From positions 11,936,657 through 12,000,656 of the forward strand of contig NC_080718.1 in the NCBI RefSeq assembly GCF_019097595.1: a stretch of DNA of 64,000 nt, read 5' to 3'. The position numbers and the translations under genes were made by a program. The DNA comes from Hemibagrus wyckioides (taxonomy: Eukaryota > Chordata > Actinopteri > Siluriformes > Bagridae). Shown piece after piece: positions 35,540 to 47,880 of this stretch. Every line of letters starts with the position of its first letter. Within the stretch, counting starts at the first letter, position 1. A model generated the notes under the pieces. The model did not search any database, was not told where the DNA came from, and saw only the letters and a list, made by a program, of their open reading frames with translations.

Positions 35540-37190
35540 AACCTATGAGAGATTTTTTAGTTTGGAAGAATCCTGGTCAAATTAAGCACAATCTGACATT
35601 TTGGAGTATTTCTTCCGAAAGGTGACTAATATAAAAGAAAGCCTTCTACACTTGACAGGTGACTCATTATAGTAGCAGTGTTACAGAGTCAAGTGTTAAT
35701 CATAGCGCACAATGCTTTTGCTGGGGATCAGCGCTCTGTGTGATTATGGAGAACTGTGAATTAGGTTAGAGAAATGCATGTGCTGTTACAGGCTCAGTGT
35801 GCAACCAGGGAGAGTACAGATCTAGCATTATCAATTCACTGCTGTGTGCGCTCAAATAGAGACATGTCTCAGGAGAATGGAAGTATACAAGAACCAAAAT
35901 GAGAGAAATCTGTTTTCCGAGAATAAACATACATCAAGCTGAATTCAACTGCAAGGATATGAGTGATGAGATATTTACACACACGGGTGCTAATCAGTTC
36001 TGTGAGTTTAGACATGCTTAGAACATGTACCAAAAATGGCTTAATGCTTGTGCAACATACTGAGGCAAAAGTGGCCTTTACTGTGCGCTCTGTTTCATAT
36101 CATCCCTGGGATATGATCTTATCAGAGTTGAGTTATGTCTGTGTTCTGGCAGCCAGACTTGAATGAGTTCATTGCTATTTATCGCTGTCATAGCAGTGTG
36201 TGGATGAGGTGAAGTGGTGAAATGTGGGCCAGCATTGTGCCATTATTCATTTGCTATCAGGATAAGGAATGGATCCCTGGGTTTTTTTCCCCCAGTTTTA
36301 AATCAATAATCTGAAAAGCAACACACAGACGGCTGTGTATTTTACTGTGCAGAGCAGTGACGTAAGTGAAGTAGGCATACTCGTCTCCTAAGTGACTCAC
36401 TTTGGACAGTGAATGCTTAATTAGACATCAAGCACGCATTGGCGAGACAAAAAAACAACTGTCAAAAAAAGCAGGACCATTATGCACCAATTTCGTTGAA
36501 GTTGACACACGCTAGAGACGTGTGAATGAATGTAAATACCTTATGCAGAATGGAGAGATAATGTGTTCTAGACATATACAAACAGGAGGCATATTATTAC
36601 CAGATGTACGCCGCTAGTTTGTTTAGATTTTGGGAAACACAACCAATTAAATCTTTCCAAAGAAAAATAAAACTGTCCTGCGCACATCTTTAATTGAGAT
36701 TAATTAGGTACTTATGTAATGAACCTGAGATTGAGTACAGAGGCATTTCTTCCTCTGGGTTTATTCTTCCCCCTACGGTTTTCACAAGATTCATACATAA
36801 TTGCAATGCATGCACGCTTCTGATTTTGAGATCAATGATTCCCAAGGACAATTTTAAGTTGTCTTCAAGCACTTCAAGCACTCTATAGCTCTTTTCAACA
36901 GGATTAAATTTACATAGGAACCTGGAGTATTTCCATCATTTGCATATGCTCTTTTGTTATCTTATTTCTTTCTGGATTGCCCATGTGTACAACTGACTGT
37001 CTTTCCCCTGAGGAAATTATAGACCAGTCTTCTGATAATTTTAGTCCAATATACGTACATCAGTAATTTTGCAGGCAGATGCTGCCCTTTTTTGCACTGA
37101 AATAAAAAGGTTTTTGACTGTTGCTACTCAGTGTAGTTAGCTTGAGTAGCATTTCTACTTACTGCTCAATTTATAAAAAAGATGAATGTC
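35540..37190. other. Intergenic, no feature seen
   Basis: AT-rich, no gene or recognisable repeat. Confidence 0.6.
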
Positions 37191-37194
37191 TCTC

Positions 37195-37435
37195 AGCAGA
37201 TTACAGTATGGGTCATCCATCCATTTTCTTATCCTATACAGGGACAGGAGAACATGGAACCTTTCCATTCAAACAGTACAGACAATTTAGAGATGCCAGT
37301 CAGCCTACCACACATGTCTTTGGACTGGAAAAGGAAACCAGAGTACCCACCAGTCCATTTGGAGAAAAAAGAGTGTGAATCTATCCCCCAATGATAGCAT
37401 TATGACAACTGTGCTAGCCAATAAGCCACAGTGGA
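37195..37435 (+). repeat. Dispersed repeat family A copy
   Basis: Contains CAATTTAGAGATGCCAGTCA, CATGTCTTTGGACTGGAAAA and GGAAACCAGAGTACCCACCA, matching the middle and end of the copy at 30.2 kb; degenerate. Confidence 0.65.
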
Positions 37436-37469
37436 CCTATGCAAATTTGGATATTGTGTCAATATACAT

Positions 37470-37852
37470 TGACCAGGCATAACATTATGACTGGTGAAGT
37501 GATTATCTGATTATCTCCTCATCATGACATCTGTTAGTGGGTGGGATATATGAGGCAGCAAGTGAACATTTTGTCCTCAAAGTTGATGTGTTAAAAGCTG
37601 GAAAAATGGGCAAGCATAAGGATTTGAGCGACTTTGACCAGGGCCAAATTGTGATGGCTAGACCAAGGCTCACTGATGCACATGGGGAGCGAAGGCTGGC
37701 CTGTGTGGTCCGATCCAACAGACGAGCTTCTGTTGCTCAAATTATACACAGTGCATCAGAATACACTGTGTATGATGGATCAGGGCTGTTTTGGCAGCAA
37801 AAGTGAGACCAACACAATATTAGGCAGGTGGTCATAATGTTATGCCTGGTCA
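37470..37852 (+). mobile_element. Internally deleted Tc1-like transposon with intact terminal repeats
   Basis: Bases 37,470-37,491 (TGACCAGGCATAACATTATG plus AC) and 37,831-37,852 are perfect 22-base inverted repeats. Inside, one open frame fuses the transposase start ([18 protein letters not shown]) directly to a later part ([28 protein letters not shown]), so the segment between the first helix-turn-helix and the 'GHGRPRLTD' linker is missing in frame. It encodes no catalytic DDE domain. It could only move with help from a full-length relative. Same family as the fragment at 33.7 kb. Confidence 0.85.
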
Positions 37853-37859
37853 GGTCTTT

Positions 37860-39400
37860 AAGCATATAACGTAAGATGTTGCCTACCAACCTGACAGAAA
37901 GTGTTCCCTCCTACACTAATTTCACTGTCATTCGGATGAAGGAGTAAAATGCTAAAAGTGAAATAAACACTACAGGCTATCAGGCTTATGGTGGCAAGAA
38001 TCTTTTCATTCATCTCCTGCACAGAGCATTCACTAAATTTGGTTAGCGCAAATGAAACCGAAAAAAACACAAAGGCGAGCAGAAGGCAGCTTTTTTCTTT
38101 TATTGCAAACACTTTACACATTTTGCTCTTTGTCCATCGTTCACCGATTGAATAAGATATTCAAAAGCAGTGCCATTAGTCTGACTCAACCCTCTCACCC
38201 ACTAGATGGTCATGCCAAGCAGCACTTAGTGATAATCTTTGTGAAATGATTTTGAGATGAGATGATGGCAATAGACAATGATGAGAAGGAGGACATTTAT
38301 TACAAAACAGCTGGACTTAAAAAAAAAACAAAAAAAAACTAATAAATTTGGAGTTATAAACAGCATCTTACAGAACAGGCCCAAGGATTGATCAGTTTCT
38401 GTTTACTGGCAGGAATCGTTGTATTTCCATGAGGAATCACTGTGAAGGCAGCCTTCAGAGTTTGAAGATCCTGCGCTTGCTATTCCTGGAATGAGATATT
38501 GCTCACAAAATAAAAAAGGCTGATGGTGTTGCTGAATTTTTAGAAAGTTGTTCTCAAAAGTTGGGATGTATGCTGTTATTACTGACTGCTAACTCTAGGA
38601 TCTGAACAGATGCCTGGGTGTACACAGAGCTGGAAATGGTCTCTTTCATGTGCTTTGTTACACACCGTAATGATGCACTAGATAACAAACAAGCAGATGG
38701 GCTCTTAGCTTAATATCCATAGGATCTAAATAAGTTCTTCACAAAATGAGCTGCTTCAGTTTGGACCCTTTGTCAGAGAGGAGAAAGAAAAGACCCTGTA
38801 ACCCTGTAAAAGACCCCTTTTTTCAAGCTACAGATTACAGACAACCAGTGACATCCTAATTTCTCTATTCCTTTGTCACACATAGCCTTTTTCCCCCTGA
38901 AATGATCTGTGTCAAACTGCAAGGGGAAATGAGAAAAGGCATTTTTCCTATACACAACAGATAGTGGAGCTGAGAACAATCATGGGTCAGAAATGTTTTT
39001 CAGTACTGCGTCTAAAAGGCAATTTAGTCTGAGCTAGTAAAGGAATTAAGATTTAGAGATCTGATAAACACCTCTGCAAAGGCAAGAATTAGAGAAGAAA
39101 AACTTGAGGAAAAAAAGGTTGAGTTTAAACAATTTTACAACACTGTAGTGTAATGTTGTGGACAGAATGTGGCAGTGATTGTTAATTAATCAACCGTTTT
39201 GAAAGCTAGGTCTAATTATGCTTTTAAATCTTCTTATCTTTTTATGGGCAAGACAGAGACATGACCTATAGTTTTTGATAATATCTATCAGGGTGGTAGC
39301 TGTTGAAATAGATGTACAAGCATAACTAATTTCATAGATTCAACTGTTGCTTTATTAATACATCAGTGGTCCCCAGGTTGATATGTTTCTCTGAGTGGTA
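37860..39400. other. Intergenic, no clear feature
   Basis: Downstream flank of the antisense gypsy remnant. No chromodomain or LTR could be recognised. Poly-A run at about 38,319-38,339. Confidence 0.5.
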
Positions 39401-39409
39401 TCTGGAGAA

Positions 39410-41410
39410 TTCCTTGTACTGCAGGATTGGCTGTTCTAAGCATACTGTATGTGGACACATCTACTGTGGGAATGGAATTTCAGGGGAATAGTGGGTGATT
39501 AAAAGAGTACATAATGTAATGTCAAAGGGAATTCTGGGCATATTCAACCCATGCTCATGCTTTAGGTCATTTGTGACAAAGTTCATTGAGATCTTCCTAT
39601 TTCTTGATTAGCCTGCCTGTTGATTAGCCTCTTACCCATTAGCTTGAGGGTGATAACCTGACCTGACACTGACTGAGTCAATCAGCTTATCCATGAATGA
39701 TTTCCACACTTGTGATGTGAATTGGAGTCCTTTATCAGAAACGAGCTTTGCAGAAATATCTCTATGCCATTATACCGGAACACGTTCTGCAATAGCACAC
39801 CTATCTCATATTCAGTGAGAAGAGCTAGGAGAGAGAGTCTTAAAGAAAATCTATCTGGTTGCCACCAAAACAGCACTGAGGGATAGAAAGTGGGAGTAGT
39901 ATGCATACTGCCTGTGGGTTTATGGCTCGCCTTGTGCACAGATTTCATGAACATGTTTTGATAAACTACAGAATGTCCTTTAAAATTGGACTTGAACCAG
40001 GACTTTGCACTGAGGAGCTGATGGGTTTTTGTTATCCTGGGGGTTTCCAGTGACTAGGGAAGCGTGAGTACATGTAATAAGGGCATATCTGTAGGTGGGG
40101 GAACTTAAGTCTTCTCAGAGGGGGCACAGAGTTGGCACTGATTGGTTACTTAGAGATCTGTTTATCAATGTCCCTGCTGAGAATAGCCATGTAGCAGGAT
40201 TTGGGGATTATGAGGTCTTCTTTATTGGTTCTGAGTCATGAACTCGAAAAGGGAGAAGAATATTGGCCATCTAGCTCGATGAGGCGTGAGGTGTTTTGTG
40301 TTGATTGAATGTTATATGATCAGTAAATCCACTGAATGGATGCATAACCAATCGTGCTTTTCTAATGCCAGCTTGATTTGCAACAATTTTCAATTGCCAG
40401 TGCCATAGTACCTCTCTGTCTGCATATTTTTTTTTAGGAATAAAATATAGTGGGGTGCATCTTGACTAGGGACTCTTGACTCTGACATGGAATAGTCTCC
40501 ACCCCTTCCTCTGAGGCACTTGCTTTGCCTATCAAGGATAGGTTCAGTAAGGAGATTTATTTTCATAGCTGCAAAGGCTTGGTTGGTTTTTAAATAATTA
40601 CCTTAAATCCACATTTTAGTGGTATAGTGATGTAATAGACACGGCTATGGAATAAAGCATCTAAATAAAATACCAGTATAAATTGGTGAACCCTAAAAAG
40701 CATTACAGAACCTTTATATTTTAAGGTGTTGGCCATCCAGTCCTTTTGAGGCATCCATGACAATTCTATCTCTACTGATCGTAAGACACACCTTCTTTTT
40801 TGTGATGTATTCTTCCACAGGTTTGCTTTAAGAGTAGGACAAGAGATAAACGTGTGATGGTGGACGGATAGTATCAGCGAGCAATTTAATGGCATAGTGA
40901 TAAGGTCCGTGAGGAGCAGAGCACAAGCTATGCCCTTACTGAACATCTCCCAGAACTCCGTATATCAGGCTTTGATATTAACTGACACCTCCATTTCAAG
41001 GCTTTCAACAGATGATAAAATGGTTCTAACATGGTGTGAAATGCAGGTGTTGTGGCAGGTCCAGGCTGTGATTTCTTGTCCAGACCAGGAGATTCTTGGA
41101 CTGTGAGTTTGTCACCATGGCAACTCTAGTACAATAGGATGATGGAAGTTCCCGTGATGAGGAGGAAGGCCACTTCACTATGCATTGTCCTTTTATCTAT
41201 GTAGAGGGTCCTTATTTGGTGAGTGATGTCTCCCTCGCTGACCAGTACCACCCAGGGCTTGAAGACAGAACACAGATGCAGTTCTCAAAGGCTGCATGAA
41301 ACCTTGAGCTGATGAGCAGTATTGGAGTCTATAGAGCATCCAGCTACTCCCATATCAACAAATGCTGAAAATGAGAAGGTAGTACTGGAGAGTAAAACCA
41401 GTAGGCATGC
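39410..41410 (-). mobile_element. Degenerate Ty3/gypsy retrotransposon pol, antisense
   Basis: Read on the - strand across many stops and frameshifts, the blocks fall in gypsy pol order. Protease-like VDMGVAGCSIDSNTAHQL ('LVDSGAAGxFID') is near 41,315-41,365. VFSKGIACALLLTDLITMPL (the 'VFSKxxAxxLPPHRPxDCAI' start of RT) is at about 40,885-40,946. SCPTLKANLWK ('IYSPTLEEHxxHV') follows near 40,805-40,840, so most RT palm motifs are deleted. NQAFAAMKINLLTEPIL (RNase H entry) is near 40,540-40,590 and HLTPHRARWPIFFSLFEF near 40,245-40,300. Integrase-like [20 protein letters not shown] followed by SGYHPQANG is near 39,640-39,730, then VEYAQNSL. Both LTRs and gag are unrecognised. A dead element. 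Confidence 0.8.
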
Positions 41411-41661
41411 AGTTTCTCCTTTGACTTCATCAAAACATGCCTGATAATGGTGTGTAAATGGGCTTTAAGGACTTTAGGCAATACAATAATACACAAGTCA
41501 GGTCTTTTAAGCCATTCAAGATCTAAAAAGTTTTATGTTGGTAAAACTATTGTCATTCCATATGATACCAGATATAATGCACATGGTGCACAAAAATGAT
41601 TGTTCTGTGACCAAAGACCAGCATATATGTGTCCACATACCAAATGCAGTATAACACAGAA

Positions 41662-41820
41662 TCTGTCTTCTGTGAAGAAGACTCGTGGCAAGCAAGTCAT
41701 GTCTCATGCTAATGAAATTAACAGTATGCTCCTCCACTTTCACATCATCTTTGCATACTGTTAATTTCATTGGCAAGACATGACTTGCTTGCAATGAGAG
41801 CCTTCTTCACAGAAGACAGA
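41662..41820. repeat. 159-base hairpin with 68-base arms
   Basis: Arms 41,662-41,729 and 41,753-41,820 are inverted repeats of each other around a 23-base loop. The outer 19 bases (TCTGTCTTCTGTGAAGAAG), a middle block of 15 (AAGCAAGTCATGTCT) and the inner 18 bases (ATGAAATTAACAGTATGC) are identical; two small mismatched bulges lie between. The flanks outside the arms are not complementary. Either strand would fold into a long stem. Confidence 0.9.
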
Positions 41821-42364
41821 GCCCAGTTAATTAGATCTGAATCATGAAAATCTGAGTGGCCATAACTGCAAACTTTCTTTGCTTGGCTGGGATGCTGGTG
41901 GTGTCAATTCCAGTGGGAAAAGTGGGAATGCTGCATCTTAAACTGCTCATTGGATGAATGCATCAATCCTCTGGTGAATACAGCAGAACTAGAACGAAGA
42001 ATGAACTGAATAGATAGTATGGAAGATCTGTTTGTGAAATTTGTGAACGTAATTGTGAATGTAACTTTGGTTCTCTTCAGGAGGACCATCAGGACACCAT
42101 GATCACTTGGGCTGACAAGAATAGCAGAAGGATGACATTATAAATGTAAATGTATGGTTTTGTGAGTAGGTTTTATAGGTTTTCATACGTTAACATCACA
42201 GTCACAAGGTAAAGTCACTGCTCACAAACTCCTCTAAAGGAAAGTGCTATGGTGGTCTTCCCCATAGTCACAGAACCTTAATTCTGAACCATAATATCCT
42301 GGGATTTCCATATACAATAGTCTCTAGTAGTGATTGTTGTGAAGTCACACTGTGAAGTCACAGA

Positions 42365-42500
42365 GATTTTCCCATTCTTATGTTTGATGTGAACATTAAC
42401 TGAAGCTCTTTACTTTTATCTGCATCATACTTAGCACTGAGCTGCTGCCTCCTGATTGACTGAATGGATAAGTGCATGAATGTTTAATAAAGTGAGAGTC
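42365..42500 (+). repeat. Dispersed repeat family B copy
   Basis: Contains GATGTGAACATTAACTGAAG, GAGCTGCTGCCTCCTGATTG and TTTAATAAAGTGAGAGTC, corresponding to the copy at 52.2-52.6 kb, which ends 'GTTCCTAATAAAGTGATAG'. Confidence 0.65.
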
Positions 42501-43990
42501 ATTTCCCCTTTCAGGCAGTCCAAATTAATAAAAATTACTTCTTCTTTTTTTTTACCACCATTATTGTAGTACTCACTATGTGAAAAAATCATTCCACCAC
42601 TTGTTTTTTCATTTCCCTTAAGATTGCACTTTATTTTAGAAGAAACACACAGTCTGTAATTACAGATTGTTTTGGTAAATTTAACATAAATGTGAACATG
42701 CAGTAAATTTCTTAACCGTTACCACGTCTATCAATTCAAAACGTCAGAGACAATCAGAGAGACATGAATGGTTTGTAAATTCTTCATTTCAATCCTACAT
42801 TTACACTTAACATTTGTATATACTGAAAATTTGTAACATCTAAAGGTAGTATTTCTGTTTACACACAGCATTTATGAACCTACACAATATACATATCTGT
42901 GTAAGTAGCAGACAGTTATTTGTTTTTAATTGTAACTAATGAGTAGAAAATTGATGTATAATGTGTGCTTTGCACCAGATTAACAAGATTTACCTTGCTT
43001 ACTGGGATTTCTGAGCCTCTAATATACTAGCACAGTGTTTACTTTGAAAATCACAATAGCTGGAACTTTTTTTCGGACAAATATGAGGCTAATCAAGTCA
43101 TACTGTACTGGTCATTTAAACAAAAGCAAGGAACAAAACAAGCAATGTCCTAAACATACTTGTTAAAGTGTTACATCTCTAATGACAATTAATATTTAAA
43201 TAATACATTATGGTTTGTGGAATATTTATGTTCATATCTGAGAAATATATAGTCCAAAACTTAATTTAAAGAAAATACTTGACTATCAACTGTTCCAGTC
43301 CTTGGCCCAGTCCTCCCTATATATTGCCAAGAAAATTGTATGCCATGTAAGGTTTTTGCGAGAGGAGAGGTATTAACATGTGAAGCACGAACTCCATGTG
43401 TGTTCTGAAGTGGCTCTGCACACAGGAAGATGGGGTGGAAAGAAAGACAGCACTTATTCTGGGCTATAATAAATGCCCTTTAGCTGGCTAGTGTCTGTCT
43501 AAGCTCAAAGCTCTACTTTCAGATCTCAATTTACTTTTCATCCTTTTATCCTAGCACAGGCAGAAATTGCAAAAGCCAAGACGGCCTCCTTCATTTCCTT
43601 CTAATTACTAAGAAATTAGTATTTTCTTTCCCCTTTGCTTCCACATTCTGCAGAGCTTTCAAAGTTAGATAATAATTGGGTTCAAAATAAACATTCACCT
43701 ACCACTCAGGAAAGCTTTTACTCTATACTAATAGTCATCAAATGTCAATCAGTTCACGTTTCTCATTTTGGAATGAAACAGAATTTTTTCGGTATATTTC
43801 AGACTAAATGTATTTGTGTTGTATTTAAACCCAGTCAGTTCACAATGGGTGTAAATAGACATCATTTTCCAGAATCAATAGCCAACATTGTCACTGTACC
43901 TTTAAGGATTAAGAGCTTGTTATTTCTTCAGTTATACTGAATATTACTTTGAAATAGTTTCCTATTCTGATACGTATTTACTAGCATATA
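42500..43990. other. Intergenic, no feature seen
   Basis: AT-rich; a short perfect palindrome TCTGTAATTACAGA lies near 42,653. No gene seen. Confidence 0.6.
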
Positions 43991-43993
43991 ATA

Positions 43994-44205
43994 CAGTTGA
44001 AGTCATATGTTTACTTATACTTGGCAGAATCTGCTAAATGTTAATGATTAAAATTAAAAACAATGTTTTATTTAATTTTGCCCTGAAAAGAATTGAATTT
44101 CCACAAGAAACAATTATAACTGAATTTGCACAAACCAGTTCAACCCAGTTTACATACTGTATGCTTGATTCCTATACTATGCAGTGTTACCTGGATGATC
44201 AGGTA

Positions 44206-44239
<34 letters not shown>

Positions 44240-44628
44240 GGGTCATTACCCTTCAGGAGCTATGTAAGATATATACATGTTTCCCAGAAGACAAAATAAT
44301 AATTTACACCAATCATCTAGATCAAAAGTTTATGCTCCCCTGACTCTTAATGTATCATGTTGCTTTCTTGAGTACCAGGGAATGTTTACACCTTTTATAA
44401 TAGTTGTGTACGAGTCCCTCAGCTGCCCTAAGTGTGAAAAGATGGATGAAAGGAGCAGTGGGTGGTTTAATTGCTCGGGACAAACAAGGGGCTTGGGAAC
44501 AACTGTCATATATCGCAATATAAGAACGTCATCGAAGATCATTCAAGTATTTATGTAAATTCAGATATTGTTGTGTATTGGTGGGTTATATGTAAACATT
44601 TGAATGTAATGTATGTAAACTTCAACTG
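43994..44628. mobile_element. Non-autonomous Tc1/mariner element, 635 bases
   Basis: Starts after a TA with CAGTTGAAGTCATATGTTTA and ends TATGTAAACTTCAACTG, the terminal repeats of the CAGTTGAAGT family of teleost Tc1-like elements. The interior (GGCAGAATCTGCTAAATGTT, GTCCCTCAGCTGCCCTAAGT, GAAAAGATGGATGAA, GGACAAACAAGGG) matches the body of a well-spread teleost non-autonomous derivative. It has gained an internal GT microsatellite (44,207-44,236). No transposase. Confidence 0.8.
44207..44236. repeat. (GT)n microsatellite inside the Tc1-like element
   Basis: About 14 GT units within the 635-base element. Confidence 0.9.
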
Positions 44629-45239
44629 TGTATGTGTTATTTTGTTTTGTTTTGTTCTAGTTTGAGAGTGATAGCTGATTCATGTTCAGGAAGGAACAGT
44701 CTGAGGATTCCCTCACGGAAAAATACTCAGAATTAGTTAGTCCAATGTCAAAAACATTGACCATTTACTTATAAAGCTAATATTTCCATTTTAGCTACAC
44801 AAAGCAAAGACTACACTAATTGGCTCCATCTATTGCCTAAATTGTTTGTTCTAGGTTCTGTTCTTCAAGGACTGTGGTAATAAGATGAGAGGGCTCTTAG
44901 ACCATGCCTGGGGACTCAGAACTTTAGAGGTTTAATGCATTTCCTATCAAATACTGCCTTGAAAGCTCTGGGAGAACATGAAATAAATAAATAAATAAAT
45001 AAAACCTGGTGTGTATTACTTTCATGTACAGTAAAGAAATGGAAATGTGCAGTGCTGAAGCCTTAAAAACGTAAAGCAAAACCTATAATGTCTATGATCA
45101 AGAACACTGTAATAGAAATAAATCACTGCGTTTCATGATCATCTAATGAGTTCACTTACTGACTGCATTATTTTAATTATTAAGTCAAAGTAACTTCCAG
45201 TTTTTGTTACCACACAACATCCTTAAAACATACTTTCTC

Positions 45240-45730
45240 TATTCTAGAGGGTCAAAAGTAATTAAACTCTGGCTGTAATGCATAAAGTTTGTACTTCTTT
45301 CATATTTTAAGGCTTTTAAACCATGGCCTTGTCATGGTCTTGTCAGTAAATGGAATATAACAGCAATGTCCGAACAGAGTTATTGACTCAGCAAGTCAAT
45401 AATATTACTTTAATTTTTAATTAAATAATTTAATTAATTAAGTATTAATATTACTTACTTACCCAGAGTTGTTCTAGCATTGTGCTTCAGATCATTATTG
45501 CACTGGAAGATAAAGTACTGTCCAGTAAGATCTGAGGCATGTGGTTGGGTCTCTATGTTCCAAATGCTTCTGTATACTCTAGAAATCATCCTTCTGCTAC
45601 TGTCAATAGTACATCATCAATCACTACAAGTGAGTTCATTCCTTTCCTCTTGTTCAGAATAATCTTCTTCTCATCTGTATATGAAATTATGTTTCAGAGC
45701 CAAGCAATTTTGTTACCAATTCCCTGAGAA
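45240..45730 (-). mobile_element. Tc1-like transposon remnant
   Basis: Antisense relics of a Tc1-type element: CATTGTGCTTCAGATCATTA, TGCACTGGAAGATAAAGTAC, CTTCTGTATACTCTAGAAAT and TACATCATCAATCACTACAA follow the order seen in the transposase region of teleost Tc1 families. No frame remains open. It abuts the next Tc1-like element. Confidence 0.5.
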
Positions 45731-45734
45731 ATGT

Positions 45735-46786
45735 ATTTGTAACAAAGAGCAGCACGACAAGGCCAATTCTTTTGCTCTGTTGCTACACACTAAAGACATT
45801 TAAGCCTAAGATCAAATGTTGTTTAAGAGATGATAGATCATAATTTCAGCTTTCATTTCCTGAGTTTTACATCTAAATGTATTAAACAACAGATCATGGC
45901 GCCTTTGGTAGCATTCTCTTCAGTAAATGAAATGCTGCTCAGTTGGGTTAAGGTCTGGTGATTGACCAATCTTAAACATTCCACTTTCTTTGTTGTGTTG
46001 GCACTGTGTTTTGGGTCATTGTCCAGCTGCATAATGAAGTTTCTTCCAAATAGATTGGATGCATCTCCTTGTAAATTGGTAACGTCACTGTAATCTCTCC
46101 AACATGTTTCACAGATGAGCTTGTATGTTTTGGATAATGAACAGATCCTTTCTCTTCTCTCCACACTTTCCTTCACTTTGCCAGAGGTCAATCTTGGTTC
46201 CAGAACTTTTCTGGCTCATCTCTGTATTTCTTTGTTTTTCTGGCCTTCAGATTCTACCTGCTGATGAATGGTTTGCATCCTTGTGTTATGGCCTGAATAT
46301 ATCTGCTCTTAACAGTGTTTTGTGATGCCTTCACCCTTGTCCTGTGGAGGCTGTTAGTGATGTCACTGTCTGTTGTTTTGGGGTTTTTGTTCACAGCTCT
46401 CACAATGTTTCTGTCATCAACTACTATTGTTTTTCTTGGCTAACTTGTTCAGTCTGTGGTTGTTAGTACACCAGTGGTTTCTTTATTTTTCAGGACATTC
46501 CAACAAACAATCTGACAGGACTCACCTGCCAATAAGAAATACTTTGCAGTCACATGTTCTAATATTTTTCATCACTTGAAATCTTGAATGGGTTCAAACT
46601 AAAGCCGTCATGTTCTAATATTTTTAACGCATCTAGACATAAATATCAGGAAATGGGGGCTGAAATCTTGATGTAATGTCTCGTATTCATCTTTTGTTCT
46701 CAAAGCAAAACATCTTCAGTGTAAATCAATCAATCAGTCAATCAATCAATCAGACATATTGTTCCAATACTTTCAGAGCGGACTGT
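45735..46786 (-). mobile_element. Tc1-like transposon with degenerate transposase
   Basis: The right end GTTCCAATACTTTCAGAGCG followed by GACTGTA (46,760-46,786) is the terminal type 'TACAGTCCxCTCxxAAAGTATTGGAAC'; the left end near 45,735 is worn. On the - strand 45,982-46,032 encodes MQLDNDPKHSANTTKKV, the second catalytic-Asp block of Tc1 transposases ('LQQDNDPKHTAKxT'). The following block is shifted. Contains an AATC array (46,727-46,752). Confidence 0.75.
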
Positions 46787-47270
46787 ACAATCTGCAGTTT
46801 GTTTTCATGTTCCCAGCATCAGCTCACCAGGATTTCAGTTTGGATATATTTCAGTGAAGTATAATTTTTTACTTCTAAATAGACCTTGTAAATCAAAGCA
46901 CCATGCACATTTGAAAAATCGTGAAGGTGACAGATTTCATGTCATTTGGCACCCATTGAGAGCGCCTTGTTTGAAGATATTATTGTGGCTTTCATGAACA
47001 GAATCATGACTAATTGTAACATTACTCATCCTCTTACCTGTCTTGATGTCTTAAAAAAAGATGAATCATGTCTACAATTTTGTATTCACACTTTCAAGGA
47101 GCAGGCTGTGTAACCCTTTTTTTTTTTTTACTCTAACATTTTATGTGGTTCTGTACAGCTTCCATAAGAAAAAAAAGTGTTTTTAGTGTCCAAAATATTA
47201 GAAATACATTTTAAATGTATTGTAAGTGTATTGTATATGTGCAATATACTTCAAATACTGAACATTGTAT
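46787..47270. other. Intergenic, no feature seen
   Basis: AT-rich; poly-T run at about 47,119-47,130. No gene. Confidence 0.6.
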
Positions 47271-47279
47271 TTTATTTGT

Positions 47280-47450
47280 TTGATCCTGAGCATGGGTTAC
47301 TATTTCTGTCTCTGTAGGTTCCCTCTGAGCTCACAGGTTTCCTCCAACCTGGTGCAGTCTGTAATGATGGTGCCTAACATGTCCAGGGTTAGAAATTGAG
47401 CTCTGGTTACTGTCTGCTTTTTCTCATGCTTGTTTGGGTTTCCACTGAAC
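47280..47450 (-). repeat. Dispersed repeat family A, antisense copy
   Basis: Words TCACAGGTTTCCTCCAACCT and TTTCTCATGCTTGTTTGGGTTT correspond to the reverse complement of the family A end; strongly diverged. Confidence 0.45.
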
Positions 47451-47874
47451 ATATATTTTGAAATATATTCTTTACGTTAACTTGTTCAATGATCATTGAT
47501 TCCAGGCACAGAATATAATACAGTAGTGTTCACTGCCCTTTTGTATTTGCCTTTTCTTGCTGTCAAACAATGTTGCTCTTAGGTATTTACAATTCTCCTC
47601 GTGATTATTTGTGGTCTGTTTACTGCTGACAGATTGGATATTGTTTGTCTACCGCTGACAGATGTATTTTCCACCTCCAAGGATTGGCTCATTTGTAGTT
47701 GTTGCAACTCCTTTGGCAATATTCTTAGAATGGCGTCGCATTTCATGTAACCACACTTCATTCCATACTATGTGAAACTGGGTTCTATACTAAATGTTTG
47801 TGTTTATTTTTCACAGTTTTCTGTAAAGATGTATACACATATACACACTTATGAAATTAACAAACTCAATGCAA

Positions 47875-47880
47875 TTTATT
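47875..47880 (-). terminator. Candidate polyadenylation signal of the GPCR gene
   Basis: TTTATT on the + strand, i.e. AATAAA on the - strand, 380 bases downstream of the receptor stop codon. Confidence 0.4.
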
